From Pseudisothecium myosuroides (taxonomy: Eukaryota; Streptophyta; Bryopsida; Hypnales; Lembophyllaceae): DNA of 64,000 nucleotides. The notes below the pieces were generated by a model. It was not told the origin of the DNA. It saw only the letters and a list, made by a program, of their open reading frames with translations, and did not search any database. Location: contig OX637287.1 of the NCBI GenBank assembly GCA_951799445.1, forward strand, positions 39,585,724-39,649,723, given 5' to 3'. A program made the position numbers and the translations under genes. Each line of letters begins with the position of its first letter. The stretch's first letter is position 1. This document shows, in pieces, positions 48,010 to 59,960 of the stretch.

Positions 48010-48525
48010 TTAAGTTCCACACCTCATTAAGTGGATGAGAATGCAATAGGACCTCTTCCCTTCCCTTTAAATTCTAACCTAGGTAGTGACAAAAACGTGT
48101 TGGGCAACTCAATGGTCTTGGATGTAGATGTTCAAGTCCGCCCAACTATGGTTGTAGATCTCCTTCGTTTGGGCCTCTTGTATTGCCTTCCCAATCCAAA
48201 AGCCCGCCCATCTATGGGACAAGTGAACCGAATACTGCAACAAATTAGAGAGATAAAGAATATATCTATTATCACAAATATATCAATGCCTTTCCTACCA
48301 ACCACCAAACCTTTGGGACTCTACCATTCTTTGGAGTTCTCACAAACTTTTTCCAATTTGGTTTGAAGTAGTCCTCCTATTTCTGATACTAAGTTGCTTG
48401 TAGATATTTCTTTAGTAGAGCAAGCATTTGACAATTTAGATAAAGATGATTAATGTTTTTTATGGTTTTTTTTGGCATTGGCACTATTGAGATTGTTTAT
48501 TCATGAGGCCCTAGGTTACCATATG

Positions 48526-49212
48526 CCTATCAAATTACTTTACATTTGAATGTGTGTGATGTGAAAACTTTCAAGGATATGATATTTTTTTTTAAGTCTT
48601 TTTGGCCTTTGGCTTTGTAGGAACACTATCCACATATTTAGGGATGGTTTTGACATTCATTTTGCAAAATTCACAAGAAATTTTGTCTTTTGCTTGCTAC
48701 TAGTGACTCATTTGTGATTTTTTCCAAACTAAGAAGAGTCATTAGCAATGCAAGCTCATTGTAAGATCAAGTATGACATTAACTATTGCATCACTTTGTT
48801 TTCTAATTGCAGTCTTTCATATTCTTAGCTATGCTCATTTTTATCCAAACCCCCTCCCTCTAAATTTGCCTTTCCTACACCAAACAATACGTAATATTTG
48901 TTGCCCTACCTTGTGAACACCTTTGTTTCTTTAGACAAACCTTAGAATGTTCAAATGCTAAATTTTATCCATGAAATTGAGTTCTATTGCAATCTTGCTT
49001 AAGTAAAAAAATGAAATTTGCCAAGTATAGCTAGTTTCTATTACATTTTGAATTTTTGGATAACTTTGAAAATTGAGCTCTTAATTGGAGTTACAAGTGC
49101 CGCGGATTTTTTCTTTGTTTATAAAGAAAATTAAATTTAGATCCATAGATAAATTTCATTTACTATTCTATTTTTTTATATTGTAATTGGTACCTTCATG
49201 GACAAATAATTT
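48526..49212. other. Unassigned AT-rich sequence
   Basis: Nothing supported. Confidence 0.4.
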
Positions 49213-49637
49213 TCATCCATGTTTGGAAAAAGAAAACAGTATTGCTAAATTCACTTGGCACCAATTCTTATTTATAAAATGGCACATGAAACATATCACA
49301 AACTAAATGCCCTCATCCATGTTTGGAAAAAAAATTGGAATTGTTAAGTGCACTTGGCTCCAATTCTTATTTATGAAATGGCTCATGAAACAAATCACAG
49401 ATTCATTGCCCTCGTCTATGTTTGGAAAAAAAATAAAATTGCTAAGTGCACTTGTTCCAATTCTGATTTATAAAATAACCCATGAAACAAATCACAAACT
49501 ACTTGTCCTCATCCATGTTTAAAAAAATGAAATTGGTATGTTCTCTTGGCTCTAGTTTTGATTTACAAAATGGCCCATGAAACAAATCATGGACTAATTG
49601 CCCTCATCCATGTTTGAAAAAAAAATGGAATTGATAC
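49213..49637. repeat. Minisatellite, ~98 bp unit, just over four copies
   Basis: Units start with TCATCCATGTTTGGAAAAA at 49213, 49313, 49412, 49509 and 49604 (spacings 100, 99, 97, 95). Each carries CACTTGGCTCCAATTCT and ATGAAACAAATCAC. Units are diverged, so it is old. Confidence 0.93.
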
Positions 49638-50261
49638 AACGACTAACAAAATTGAGTACAAATTTGTTTTTATTCAAACAACTATACCATAAACATCAAT
49701 GGACAACGTCCAAAAGTGGATGTATGAAAGTTGTAGTGTGCGGCAAATTGCACTTTACCATGGAAGTTTTAAGAAAAAATTAGTTGTCATTTGAAAGAAA
49801 GTTAATTTCAAAGTTAGCCATGTCTAAAACTCGCTTTTGTTCACTATGATTTGGAATTACTTTATCTTTTATCAATTTTTTCTTAGAACTCCAAAAAAAC
49901 TGTTTGTGCCTTGACATGTTGGTATATATCATTTTAGATTGTTGTACACAGAAATTGAAGGAAATTGGCATTTATAGAATTTAAAATATCAACAATTTGA
50001 CAAACATGCAAATGATGTTGGTTCTCTCAATACTTGAACTTTTAAGGGAAATTGAGAGCATGGGATTGCATTAGCCATTGTATAAAGAGTATAGGTTGCA
50101 ACATGGACCATTGTTATATCTTAAGACCTTTGCATTTGAAATCTTTGTTGAACAAGGCAATACAATTCAATTCATATTTTACAATTATATAATGTGTTTT
50201 AGAATCAGATTTTTTGTTTGAAGACTAGAGTTCATGATGCATATAATTAGCCCAAAAAATC
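49638..50261. other. Unassigned AT-rich sequence
   Basis: Nothing supported. Confidence 0.4.
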
Positions 50262-50264
50262 ATG

Positions 50265-50338
<74 letters not shown>

Positions 50339-50343
50339 TTTTT
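50262..50343. repeat. (TA)n microsatellite followed by a T-run
   Basis: TA repeats end near 50321, directly followed by about 22 T. Confidence 0.98.
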
Positions 50344-50589
50344 GTCACTTTCATCAAGAAACTGCAATTTTTTTCAAAAATAACATTGACTTTCATGAAA
50401 TTTGCATTTTTGATGAAATTGATGACTTTCATGATATATGTATTTTTTGATGAAAGTAACAATGCATACATTGGATCTTTATCCTACACCCTATGGATCT
50501 TGGAAACCATAGGAAACTTGATTGCCCTTATATCTTCTACATGGCAACAAGAAATTTGAGACTTCCCCTTGTAAACATAATTTTGGGGC

Positions 50590-52400
50590 CTCATACCCTA
50601 TTTTTGATAGTAAAATACTCAAATAACCAATTGTCCAATATTAAATTCCTCTCCCCATGAGCAAGTGAATGATTCCTAAACAATATATGGCTAAAAGTAT
50701 AAACCAATAGATAGAAGTCCACGCCTTTTTCATTGCTCTCCTCATTCTCAGTTGCAAAATTGTCCCCAATTTCCAAACACAACGCCAAGTTCTCTCCATC
50801 TATCACAAAATCATCCCACAACTCAAGCACAAAAGCTTCTTCCATAATGGCCTATACATATCCTAAATTATCCATCCTTAGAATCTCCACTTCTAGCACC
50901 ATTCCACATTAACCCAATGACCCCAATTTTCATCAACACAAGCATTGTAAAAATAAGCTAGACTACTAATAAGTAATTTATCAACATCCATAGCTAAGAT
51001 AGATCGAACAAAGTGCAAATTGTGCATCTTGCAGACCATTTTACAAATGGACTGATACTCTTCATCAACATTGTCAATGCCAACGAGCCAAAAAATTTGG
51101 TCTACTGGTCGTCTATCCTTAGAATACAAGTCTTTGGCCACCCAATAAATTTTTCCTGCAATATCTTCACATCATCTTCAGCAATCTGTAGTTGGAGACC
51201 ATGAGGATCCAACAGTACATATAGAATGTATAGCTTATGAAAAGCCCCAATTCCATCATGAGTGCTTTTATTGTGGCCAGATCCAAAAAAACTCCAAACA
51301 CAATTGCAACCACTAGTGAGCTCATAATATTGACTTACAAAATACCATGGTATTATAGACTTCAAAATTTTATTTCTTGAAAAAGTGATTTTTTAAGAAT
51401 TTTTTGAGCCGCCTGTTGAGCAATGAAAATTACATTTAATACAATAACTTTTTAACCATGTAGTAAAAAATTATGAAATTTTTCGGGCCTTAAAAGCTAC
51501 TCCTTGGACATATATTGTGTGAAAATTTCAATGAGAAAAACAAAATTTCCGTTTGTAGTGAGCTGCCCAAAATCGCTATATTGCCAAAAAACATTTTGTG
51601 GTCCTTTAGGGGTTAAACTGGGATGTACATCCATTAGACCAATTGAAGCCTGAGATTTTAAACCACTTTCTTCCAAGCTATTGAAATCATGCATTAGGCA
51701 ATGGTACACAAAATAATTGTTGTATTTTCTATCATCTGAAATGTAGAAATGATACTTCACCAATGCTTTAGAACTCTTGTCATTTGGCTTTGGATTAGTA
51801 TTTTTTATGAATGAGTCATGGACCAGAATTGTAACTTGGTTACTATGCCAATGCATAGATTGAACCTCATTTTGTACCTAAAATGAATAATTCTCAACAA
51901 AATCTACAACATATACTATTTTGCAACTTAGAATTTTTTCAAACATTGTTTAAATTAGCAATCCTCCCATCTTGCCACAAAACTATATTGTACAAAAATT
52001 GCACCTTAGGCTTGAAGTAAGTTAGAAATTTAGTAGAGGTAGAATCTTTATATACTAGTTGTAGTTTCTTCTAGGGCTTTATTTTTATCATTATTATATC
52101 CACCATTTTGAAGCACTTCCATTGTACCCTTCTCTCAGGTACACCTTCCTCTTCAAAGGGGTAGAGTGGAAGCAAATCAATTCTGCATATATCACACTCA
52201 TTATGGTACACACAAACCTTCTTGTGCCTTTTACAATACTCATCTTTTGGGTATAGTTCAACCTCTTGTAATTTAGTTGTCTCAATATACATAAGCATTG
52301 ATCTTTTGCAACATTTGTAGTCTTCATTTCTTCAGGCCGACATACCTCATCACAAAAACAAATACAAATTTGAATATTGTGCACACTTGTCTAACGCATA
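50590..52400 (-). pseudogene. Decayed member of an unnamed protein family (WSDGC-SQFK / FFGSGHGK type)
   Basis: Minus-strand fragments line up in order. A Cys/His-rich part is YCKRHKKVCVYHNECDICR (about 52205-52275), then VQWKCFKMV. VVDFVENYSF and VQNEVQSMHWHSNQVTILVH follow (to about 51800), then YHFYISDDRKYNNYFVYHCL, WSNGCTSQFK (51613-51642), SIIPWYFVSQYYELTSGC (about 51300-51360), FFGSGHNKSTHDGIGA, then VDQIFWLVGIDNVD (about 51070-51110). I recall intact relatives with WSDGCASQFK and FFGSGHGK from hypothetical proteins of mosses and lycophytes; they may be transposon-encoded. The Asp of SDG is Asn here and frameshifts abound. A TTAA element fragment splits QFK from SII. Downstream fragments to 50590 are weakly assigned. 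Confidence 0.65.
51363..51612. mobile_element. TTAA element fragment 'i'
   Basis: It matches the last ~250 bp of element 'd' (AACAAAATTTCCGTTTGTAG, GGTCCTTTAGGGG) and is followed by TTAA at 51613-51616. The other end is lost. It sits precisely in the CAGTTTAAG codons of the minus-strand pseudogene. Confidence 0.85.
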
Positions 52401-52761
52401 ATTATTGTTGAAGCCTTCCATGAGCTCGTCCATGTCAACATGATAAATGCAATAACAAACATTTTGTTCCTTCAATCTTTTTACATACCATGGCCTCAAA
52501 AGAATCAAACATCCTCTTATATATAATGATTTTCAAGTTGCAAATGTGGAATCTCAAGTAGAATGCCATCTACATACTACATCCAAATAATTAAAATAAA
52601 CGCAATCCTAAACCTTAATTAAGCAACTCAAGAACTAGCATATCTGACTCCAAATGTGTACAAACTTGAACTATGAACCGTCAAGCCCTCTTCAACATTA
52701 GGTGAACGTCATTGTAGTTTCACCTATTGTAATATAAACAGATCTTTTGTTGTGTTTCCAT

Positions 52762-52912
52762 CGTTAGATGAGATTTCGGGGGATTAAATGGCCGTGAGTT
52801 CCCCTGAGTTCACGGACTGTAGAAACTTTGCTACATCAGCAGTCTAACGTGGCCGAATTATTTATTTAATTAAAAAAATTAGTAGTCTACGTCTAATAAT
52901 AAATTTTATTTC

Positions 52913-52951
<39 letters not shown>

Positions 52952-53049
52952 CGTTTTTTTAGTTATTTTATATTTTGGCCAATAGTGTCCCAGTAGAATG
53001 CGAGATGGGCTTGAAACGGCCCTTTAACCCTTCAAAACCTCATCTAATG
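52762..53049. mobile_element. MITE of the CATTAG family (copy Z3, 288 bp)
   Basis: The left end reads CGTTAGATGAGATTTCGG and the right end, reverse complemented, CATTAGATGAGGTTTTGA. Homology continues to a GGCC about 30 bp in. The core contains a (TTA)n run at about 52918-52951. Confidence 0.7.
52918..52951. repeat. (ATT)n microsatellite
   Basis: About eleven ATT units within the core of MITE Z3. Confidence 0.97.
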
Positions 53050-53939
53050 AATCTTACCTTGAAAAACTTGAAATTGCTAAACTAGACCATAAAAATCACA
53101 AAATATTTGACAAGGGTCATATGATTCTACTAAGGTCCTAGGGTAATCCCTAAACCTTGTCTAAACTTAAGAAATAGTCCCATTCATTGAAAGAGAAGAT
53201 AAAGAAGTACACTCCAAATCCTCAAAACTCTGCTAATGTATCCTAAACCTTTCCTATCAATCAATCATAATCTCTACAACAAATGAAGCATATCTAACAC
53301 GCTCAATTATATAATTCAAACACCCACAATTGTATAGAACCTCTTGCAAATCCCCATAGATCTCCTCAGTTCACTTTGAATATCAAGGAAAATCTAGCTT
53401 TTAGCAAACTACTGAAGTACATGAGTTACACATAGCAATTCACAAGAAGAAACTACCTAACTAATCAAATTTCTAAATGTACAGTCAAGAATCTGTAATA
53501 CTGCCTTGGACTCCATTTGTGACAACAAACATTGCTGGATCCTTTTGTTGCAACATGTACATTCTCCATTGCTTCTATTGCATTCTAGACTTCTAGTCAA
53601 AGTCACTCGAACAATCAAGTATGTTTTACAACACTAGAATGCTTTGTAGACTATTATCCCAGGCCCAATCATTAACCTTGCACTTCCTATATGAATCTAA
53701 AGGTATTGGTAAGATTGTTGACCTTAAGTCTTGTATTAGCCAAAGTAGCGTTAAAAACACCTATATATATTGTTGCAAATCCTAAGCATGGACAAATGAT
53801 GGTCCATATTACCATGAATCCAAATAATGGGCCATATTAGAAGAAATTTAGAGGAAGGAAAGAAGATTGCAAAAGTACTAATGACAACAAGAGCCACATA
53901 TGGATCCAAAGAGCTAGATTCTTCAATTGATTTCTAGTA
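53050..53939. other. Unassigned AT-rich sequence
   Basis: Nothing supported. Confidence 0.4.
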
Positions 53940-54242
53940 CATTAGAGGAGATTTGAGCCTCTGGAAGATTGTTTCAGGGTTGTTCCTGTTGTTGGGAACT
54001 AGCCCCCTGCTATCAAAATAAAATTTAAAAATTTAAAAAAATTTAAAAACTTAAAATTAAATTTTTATTAAAATATTTAAAAAACATATTTTTATCAAAA
54101 AAAATATTAAAAAATTAATTAATTATTAATATCTGACGTTGCAATCTCTCGGCCACATCAGATTACAGTTCCTAGGGCATTCCCACAGTTCCTACAGCTT
54201 GGGAACTTGCAGTCTCTTAGACCCCTCAAATCTCCTCTAATG
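53940..54242. mobile_element. MITE of the CATTAG family (copy Z2, 303 bp)
   Basis: The left end CATTAGAGGAGATTTGAG is the exact reverse complement of the right end. The core is very A/T-rich, followed by GGCCACATCAGATTACAGTT, a phrase similar to one in Z3. Confidence 0.82.
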
Positions 54243-55950
54243 AAGTATTGTGCTAGATTCTCTTCGCTTTTCTTCGTACAACCTTGACCCAATTTGTTTT
54301 TTCACCACTTCTTTTCAGTTTGGGCTCATTTTTGTATGTAATATCTACTATGAGATCATCATATTCTTTATTATAGTAATTAGAACGTCAACTCGAACCT
54401 TCCATACCAATAGTACCTAGTAGAACTTCTCGGCCAAGTCCTTCTTACGAGATTTAGAAATCGCAACTGACACATTTTAGTGGTGAACGTATACCAAGTA
54501 ATTGTGCCTTCTTTTACTTTGAGCTTCTTCTTACCAAACCTACTAGTGCTATGAGGATGGCATGCTTTGTTACGAGTTGGGCCTTGCTCTTTGACTGCTT
54601 AACCTTGTCAAGGGATTACATTAGCCTAGACATTATCTCCTGTTGTTCAACGATTCATGTCCGCATCTCCTTTGGCAAGATAGAAGTTGAAAGAGGGTGT
54701 TTCCATACTTAACAAAAAACAAACTCCCTTGTCTTTTGATTGGGAAAGAATCGTATCTCTTTTGTCATTGAAGCTATAATTGCAGATGCAATCCTTCAAA
54801 CGTCTCTATTGTTTGTAGAGCATTCTACACCATTTGACCGAGTGATTGAAGTGCATTGTGATAATTGATTTGCTTCTCGCTCTCTTGAGCCACACTCTCT
54901 TCTCTCTCTCTTATTCTCTTTCGAGCTCAACTCAACCTCTCTCGTTCTCTATTTCAAGCTCTCTTCTCTTCTAAGTTTCTCTTTTGATCTTGCGACCCTA
55001 TTCTAATGACTTTGTTGCATCTTCGGGCATCTTAAGCATTATCCATTTCTCTTCCCTTTTATAATCCACGCACATTACAAAGCCAAAGCCCTACCTCCAT
55101 ACAAAAGAAAATGAGCAATTGCATAAAAAATGAGAACAATTGACACAAACAATTGAAGAAAAAATTATAGTATCTTTGTGGAGAATCCTAAATCCTATGA
55201 AAAATTTGAAAAAATTTGAATCCTCACTGTCAATTTGTCGGTTGTAAATTCAAGACTACATGGAATTTACTGACTCATCTTGGCCACATCATTTTTGGAG
55301 TCTTACAAGTGGTTGCATCCCAGGGAACTATGTTTTACAACCAACCTTTATTCTTATATAATATTCCATTGAGAAACACACCTATGTAAAGGTTTTTATA
55401 CTAAAGCAATTAGCCAAAAAAATTGAAGAAGTAATATAGTAAGGCTTTTAAAGGGACATTTGAAAATATATACCATTTCAAACTACAAAAAGTCCCTAAC
55501 TCACAATTGCAATACATCAATGATGTATGAAATATCAATTTGGAACCCTTATTATCATATCTATATACTATAGAGTCCCTTCTTTTTGCTTATAGAAGTT
55601 TATATATACAAAAAGCAAGCTTGAACACATATCATTAGCACTATGACACTCCATAATAATCCTTACAAAAGTCCCTCTACACTTAATGCAAATGATTTTC
55701 TAAAAATTAATTGTATGCTTTTATTAGCAACTATATATAGAATGAAATGTACAAATTTTTTATTAAAAAAATATCTTTTATTATACACAATAGTGCTTGC
55801 AATGAGAGGGAATCTCTGAAAACGTCATTGTTATAATGATTTTGGTCCACTCAACTATACACACACCTTAATAGAAAATAATATATTGGTTACTTAAGAT
55901 GTACACTATCAAAATACGAAAGTCTGTGAAAGCCTATACTTGTTATTTTG
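54243..55950. other. Unassigned, with a CT-rich tract at about 54884-54985
   Basis: The CTCTCTT-rich tract is simple sequence. No gene is supported elsewhere. Confidence 0.4.
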
Positions 55951-55959
55951 GTCAACCTA

Positions 55960-56289
55960 GAGGCATTATTTTGAAAATTCATAACTTATTCAAACATTGT
56001 CCATGTAATGCATGGTAAAGTGTGTTGGAATCTTCTTATCGTTGCCAATGAGATCTAATAAAATAATTCATGTTTAGAAATATGAACTATGCCCGGACTG
56101 CCCAATTATATATTTAGGCCATAACTTTTTACTCATATTTCAAAATGTCATGAAATTTAGTGCATATAAAAGATATTCCTTGTTCCTACCTTCTATTAAA
56201 ATTTCACTCTAAAATGTGGAAATCTCCAATCACACCAACCTGCCTAAAATTTTTTTATTGCCAAAAAGCGCATGCTAGTATTTTAGGGA
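55960..56289. mobile_element. TTAA element fragment 'j'
   Basis: The right end GTATTTTAGGGA followed by TTAA (56290-56293) and the preceding TTGCCAAAAAGCG fit a decayed 3' end of the family. The left boundary was not found. Confidence 0.45.
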
Positions 56290-57884
56290 TTAAGTGATTT
56301 TGGTATAAATTCTTTGCCTTAACATTCTTAGACTTCAACTCAATACAACAAACTTTTTGACAAATTTCAAAAATCCTTGGTAGTTGTACATTATACGTAG
56401 CTATAGTAGTCAATGATTTTTTTTTATTGGTCAAACTCTATGATCTGTTCTCTAGTAAATTTTTGTTGATAAATAATTGTCAAATTCTTACATGATTTTT
56501 GAGTGGGTTTCAATTACATTACAAAAGGAGAGAAAAAAATAAATGAAACTACCAAAAATTACCTCCAAGAAATATGTGATTTGTTATTATTTGGATGTAG
56601 TTTGCTATTCTTAGGTTATATTGTGGATGAATGAAGAATGGATTCACAATTGAACAATTTTTTTGACCTAATTGCATTCTAAGGTGCATGTTGCACTTCC
56701 AGATATCAAAAAAATAAAAATAAAATCATTGGTTTTCATTTGTAAGGTTTGCTACAACATTTGGCAATTTTCAATGCCAACCGGATGGTTGCTTAACCCC
56801 TAAAGGACCATGAGTGCAGATTTCGAACAATGAATGAACGGAAACACGTTCCAAACTCACCGAAATGCATTTTTTCATCCATCGATTTTTTTTTGAGATT
56901 CTTATATTAGTTCTTTAACATTTGTACGGTTCAGATAATGAAGATTTTGCTTCGCAAATATTCTATAATTCAAAAGGTATCGGGGGGTCTAGCCTCAAAA
57001 AGTAACTTTTTCAGTTCAAAAAATAACCCTTCAAAAATGACTTGAATCAAAAAATCAAATAAAAATCTTCAAAAATCACTAGAACTAGAACTCGATATTT
57101 TAAACTTATAAAAAAGTATATATTTTAAAAATCATAAATATTCAATCTACAATTCATTTTAGAAGGAATTTCCAATTTTTGGCTTCAAATTTTATTGAAA
57201 AATATTGGTATGTGTTTTTGTTGATCTACCCATATGGATGTGATCTATAAATAGCATTTTATAACTATTGTTTGAGAGTCATCATTAAAATATTCTTCTA
57301 AGTTGCATTTTATGATAGATCACTACTACAAAATTCAGTGTCCAATTCAACAAAAAAATCAAAAAATATATGTTATTTTGGACAGTGGATTAGGATATTT
57401 TGATTCGGACAATAATCAACACTTCTATATTGATTTTATATCTTGATTCGGTCACAGGGAAAAAATTATTATTATTATTCAATAATTTGCCACGTAAGCT
57501 GCCACATAGGTTGAACTTGCCACACAGGCAAGACTGCCACGTCACTAGAACGGCCAAACGGATTAGATTGCCATGTCAGCAATCAACAAATTGATATTAA
57601 ATAATTAATTAAAGTTTCCAAATTAAATTCATAAATTTAAAATTTAACTTAAAAAAATCCAACATTATATTCAAAATAATTAAATAAATATATACTACTA
57701 TAGAGCTTTGAATGCCAGAATCCACCACTACATTCCAAATAATTTAACATATATTCCAATTTAACTTTGAATGTAGCTTACCTTGGTGTTTGAAGAGAGG
57801 GAAAGACAAGGCCTTTATACAAGTGGGGTGGTAGGAGGTAGGACAACCCATATGGGATTTGTAAAGAGTGAGGAATAGTAGGAG

Positions 57885-58400
57885 CTCAACCGTTTATACT
57901 TAAGTCAAAAGTAGGAATTGTGGTTTAAGTAGAATTTTAGACCTCATTTAGGCACTGTAGAATTACTTTTTTCAAAAAACCTTGAACTAAGTTATTGTAG
58001 AAAATGAATCTAAATTTCATCTCCAAAAATCCATTTGAGATTTCAAGCCTCCAATTAAAAGTTAAGGACAAATTTGAGAGAGGGGTTAGAAAGGACATTT
58101 TTTTTGACAATTTCAAACACCCACTTTGAAATTTGTCCATAACTTTTGATTGGAGGCTTGAAACATCAAACGGTTTTTTGGAATTGAAATTTGGCTTGAT
58201 TTCACAACTTTTTTTAGTTCAAAAAGATTTGAAAAAAGATATTCTACTATGACAAAATGAGGTTTGAAATTCTACTTTGCACACAATTCCTACATTTTGA
58301 CAATGAGCGGTCAAGCTCTCATCTTCAAATTATCCCATATTCTTTGATAATTCATGATGAACAATGGATTTCATTGTAAAAACAACCTCTCTACTATCAT
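57885..58400. repeat. Palindromic module Y2 inside CACTA-2
   Basis: The sequence 57890-58105 is mirrored by 58106-58320: GACCTCATTT against AAATGAGGTTTG, and CCTCCAATTAAAAGTT against AACTTTTGATTGGAGG. Related to 28880-29445. Confidence 0.75.
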
Positions 58401-58789
58401 TTTTACTAAATGTCAATGAAAAACGGTGACTCCTAGTAGTAGTTGGAGCCACCATATAAATTGCTCTCATAAATTGAGAAACTAGAATTGTGAAGTGAAA
58501 ATTGGGCATATTGTTGTACAAAAGGGATTCTACAATTTCACTTAGAGTGGATGTAGTCTAGCTTTTCAGTTTTTATAAAACTTTTTCGATTTTCTATGAC
58601 ACTTCCTATATTGTTTATATATATTTTGAGTATTTAGTGTTAAAGTAGTCCAAAGTACACTAAAAGTTCCAAAAAGTACAAAGATACTTTAGTAAGTAGC
58701 CACAAATTAATAGAAAAGGGCAAAATAAAAGTTAAAGTAAAAGTTCTAGAAGGAAAAAGATAAAGAGACCGGCACAAATAAAGAAAAGA

Positions 58790-59960
58790 TGGGAAATTAG
58801 GGATTCGGAGGTGTGCGAGGAGATTCCACAGGTCGAGACGCGCCTCGTACCACCTCCGATCACCCCCAAATTTCACCTTTAATTCCTCTCTTTTCTCTCA
58901 TTTTTCTTTCTCTTGCGGTCTTCATTCAAAAGTGTGCTGTAATTCTTGTACGTAATGTGCTGTTTGTAATAGAAGTGCTATTTCTTCAATTGTGCTGTTT
59001 ATGGTGTTGTATTGCGTGGAATTTTTTTGAATTTGTTGAGGAGCAATCAGGAGTTTTATGTGTGTGTTTTTGAATTTCGGAAAGCATCTGTGCACACGGT
59101 GAGTAATCGGTGGAAATTAGAATGTTTCGGTGAGGAATAGAGGCGTAGCAAGGACTGGAATTCGCGGTTTTCGTTTTGAACTGAGATCTGGGAGTCGCCA
59201 GTCAATCACGGGCTCACGCAAGCGCTGCAGTTTCTTTGAGAATCGGAATGGTGTGAGAAGATTGACAGAAGTGCAGCAGTGCGAAGAAGAGATCTACAGT
59301 CAGAGCGAAGTCAAGAATCAATGAAAACGGGCGATCTGGTTTTGAATCCTCGAACTAAAAATTGCCCTAGGAAACCCTGAGAGATTTCGTTGACGATTTG
59401 AGGACGCGGTGATCAGACTATGAAGTACAGAGTGATGGGGATGGTGCGGGAGAATTGTTGTGTGTGCACGAAGTGAATGAGATTGCAAATCTAATCAGGC
59501 CGGTGTCGCAGGGGTCAGAACTGCTAGAGGGAGGCGAAAGAATCAGAAATTGATAAGAATCCATTCGGGGTAATTGGAGTGTTGCTTTTTGTTTGATTAG
59601 AGTGCATCGGAAGTTGCGAGGAGATTGATCCGGACTGAATTAACGCTCGGCGGAAGAATTCGGCGTCGCAGTGGCAGACCGGCCATTCTTCGTCGAATTG
59701 GCAAATTAGGGATTTGGATCGGGATCCCGAGATAGGGTGAGGTGCCGATTGAAAACCCAAGATAGGGTTGGAACTTGGACAAGTGTCGATCGAGGTGATG
59801 AAACCTCAAATTGTCACCTGGATTCAGGAAGTGGTTTACTGACTGGGTATGGCCAGGGTATCAACCGGGTATCGCACGGCCATAGGATAGTGACGGATAA
59901 AACAAATTAAAATAAACGGACAAATTTTTTGAACGGCCCAAGGGCCGTGGCCCCTAATTT
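58790..59960. other. GC-shifted cargo segment within CACTA-2
   Basis: Base composition rises clearly above the surroundings, with many CG dinucleotides. Short open frames exist on both strands (for example 58813-59073 plus, 59597-59809 minus), but none matches a family I know. It may be captured host promoter or exon sequence, or an LTR-like segment. A pyrimidine-rich CTCTCTTTTCTCTC tract lies at about 58880-58915. Confidence 0.5.

Larger units (their letters stand above)
45175..48366 (+). pseudogene. L-type lectin receptor-like kinase, disrupted copy
   Basis: The first 601 residues are identical to the intact copy (signal peptide, lectin, membrane span, and kinase through subdomain IX). A MITE at 46978 then adds one Arg and a stop, giving a 602-residue product that lacks kinase subdomains X-XI. 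The lost tail survives at 47387-47416 and 48014-48366, with about eleven or more amino-acid changes against copy 1, mostly from C/T and G/A substitutions. The truncated protein keeps HRD, DFG and APE but probably cannot fold as an active kinase (inference). Confidence 0.93.
44524..48525. repeat. Arm 2 of the inverted kinase duplication (4002 bp)
   Basis: It is the inverted counterpart of 31549-34548, plus exactly 1002 bp of insertions: a 407 bp element with its TA and a 589 bp element with its TTAA. Confidence 0.95.

Noticed and set aside
49213..49637. Possible CRISPR array
   Set aside because: The units are contiguous ~98 bp tandem repeats without unique spacers, in a plant nuclear context.
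58790..59960. LTR of a retrotransposon
   Set aside because: No second copy, primer-binding site or polypurine tract was found; it is kept only as a GC-shifted cargo segment.
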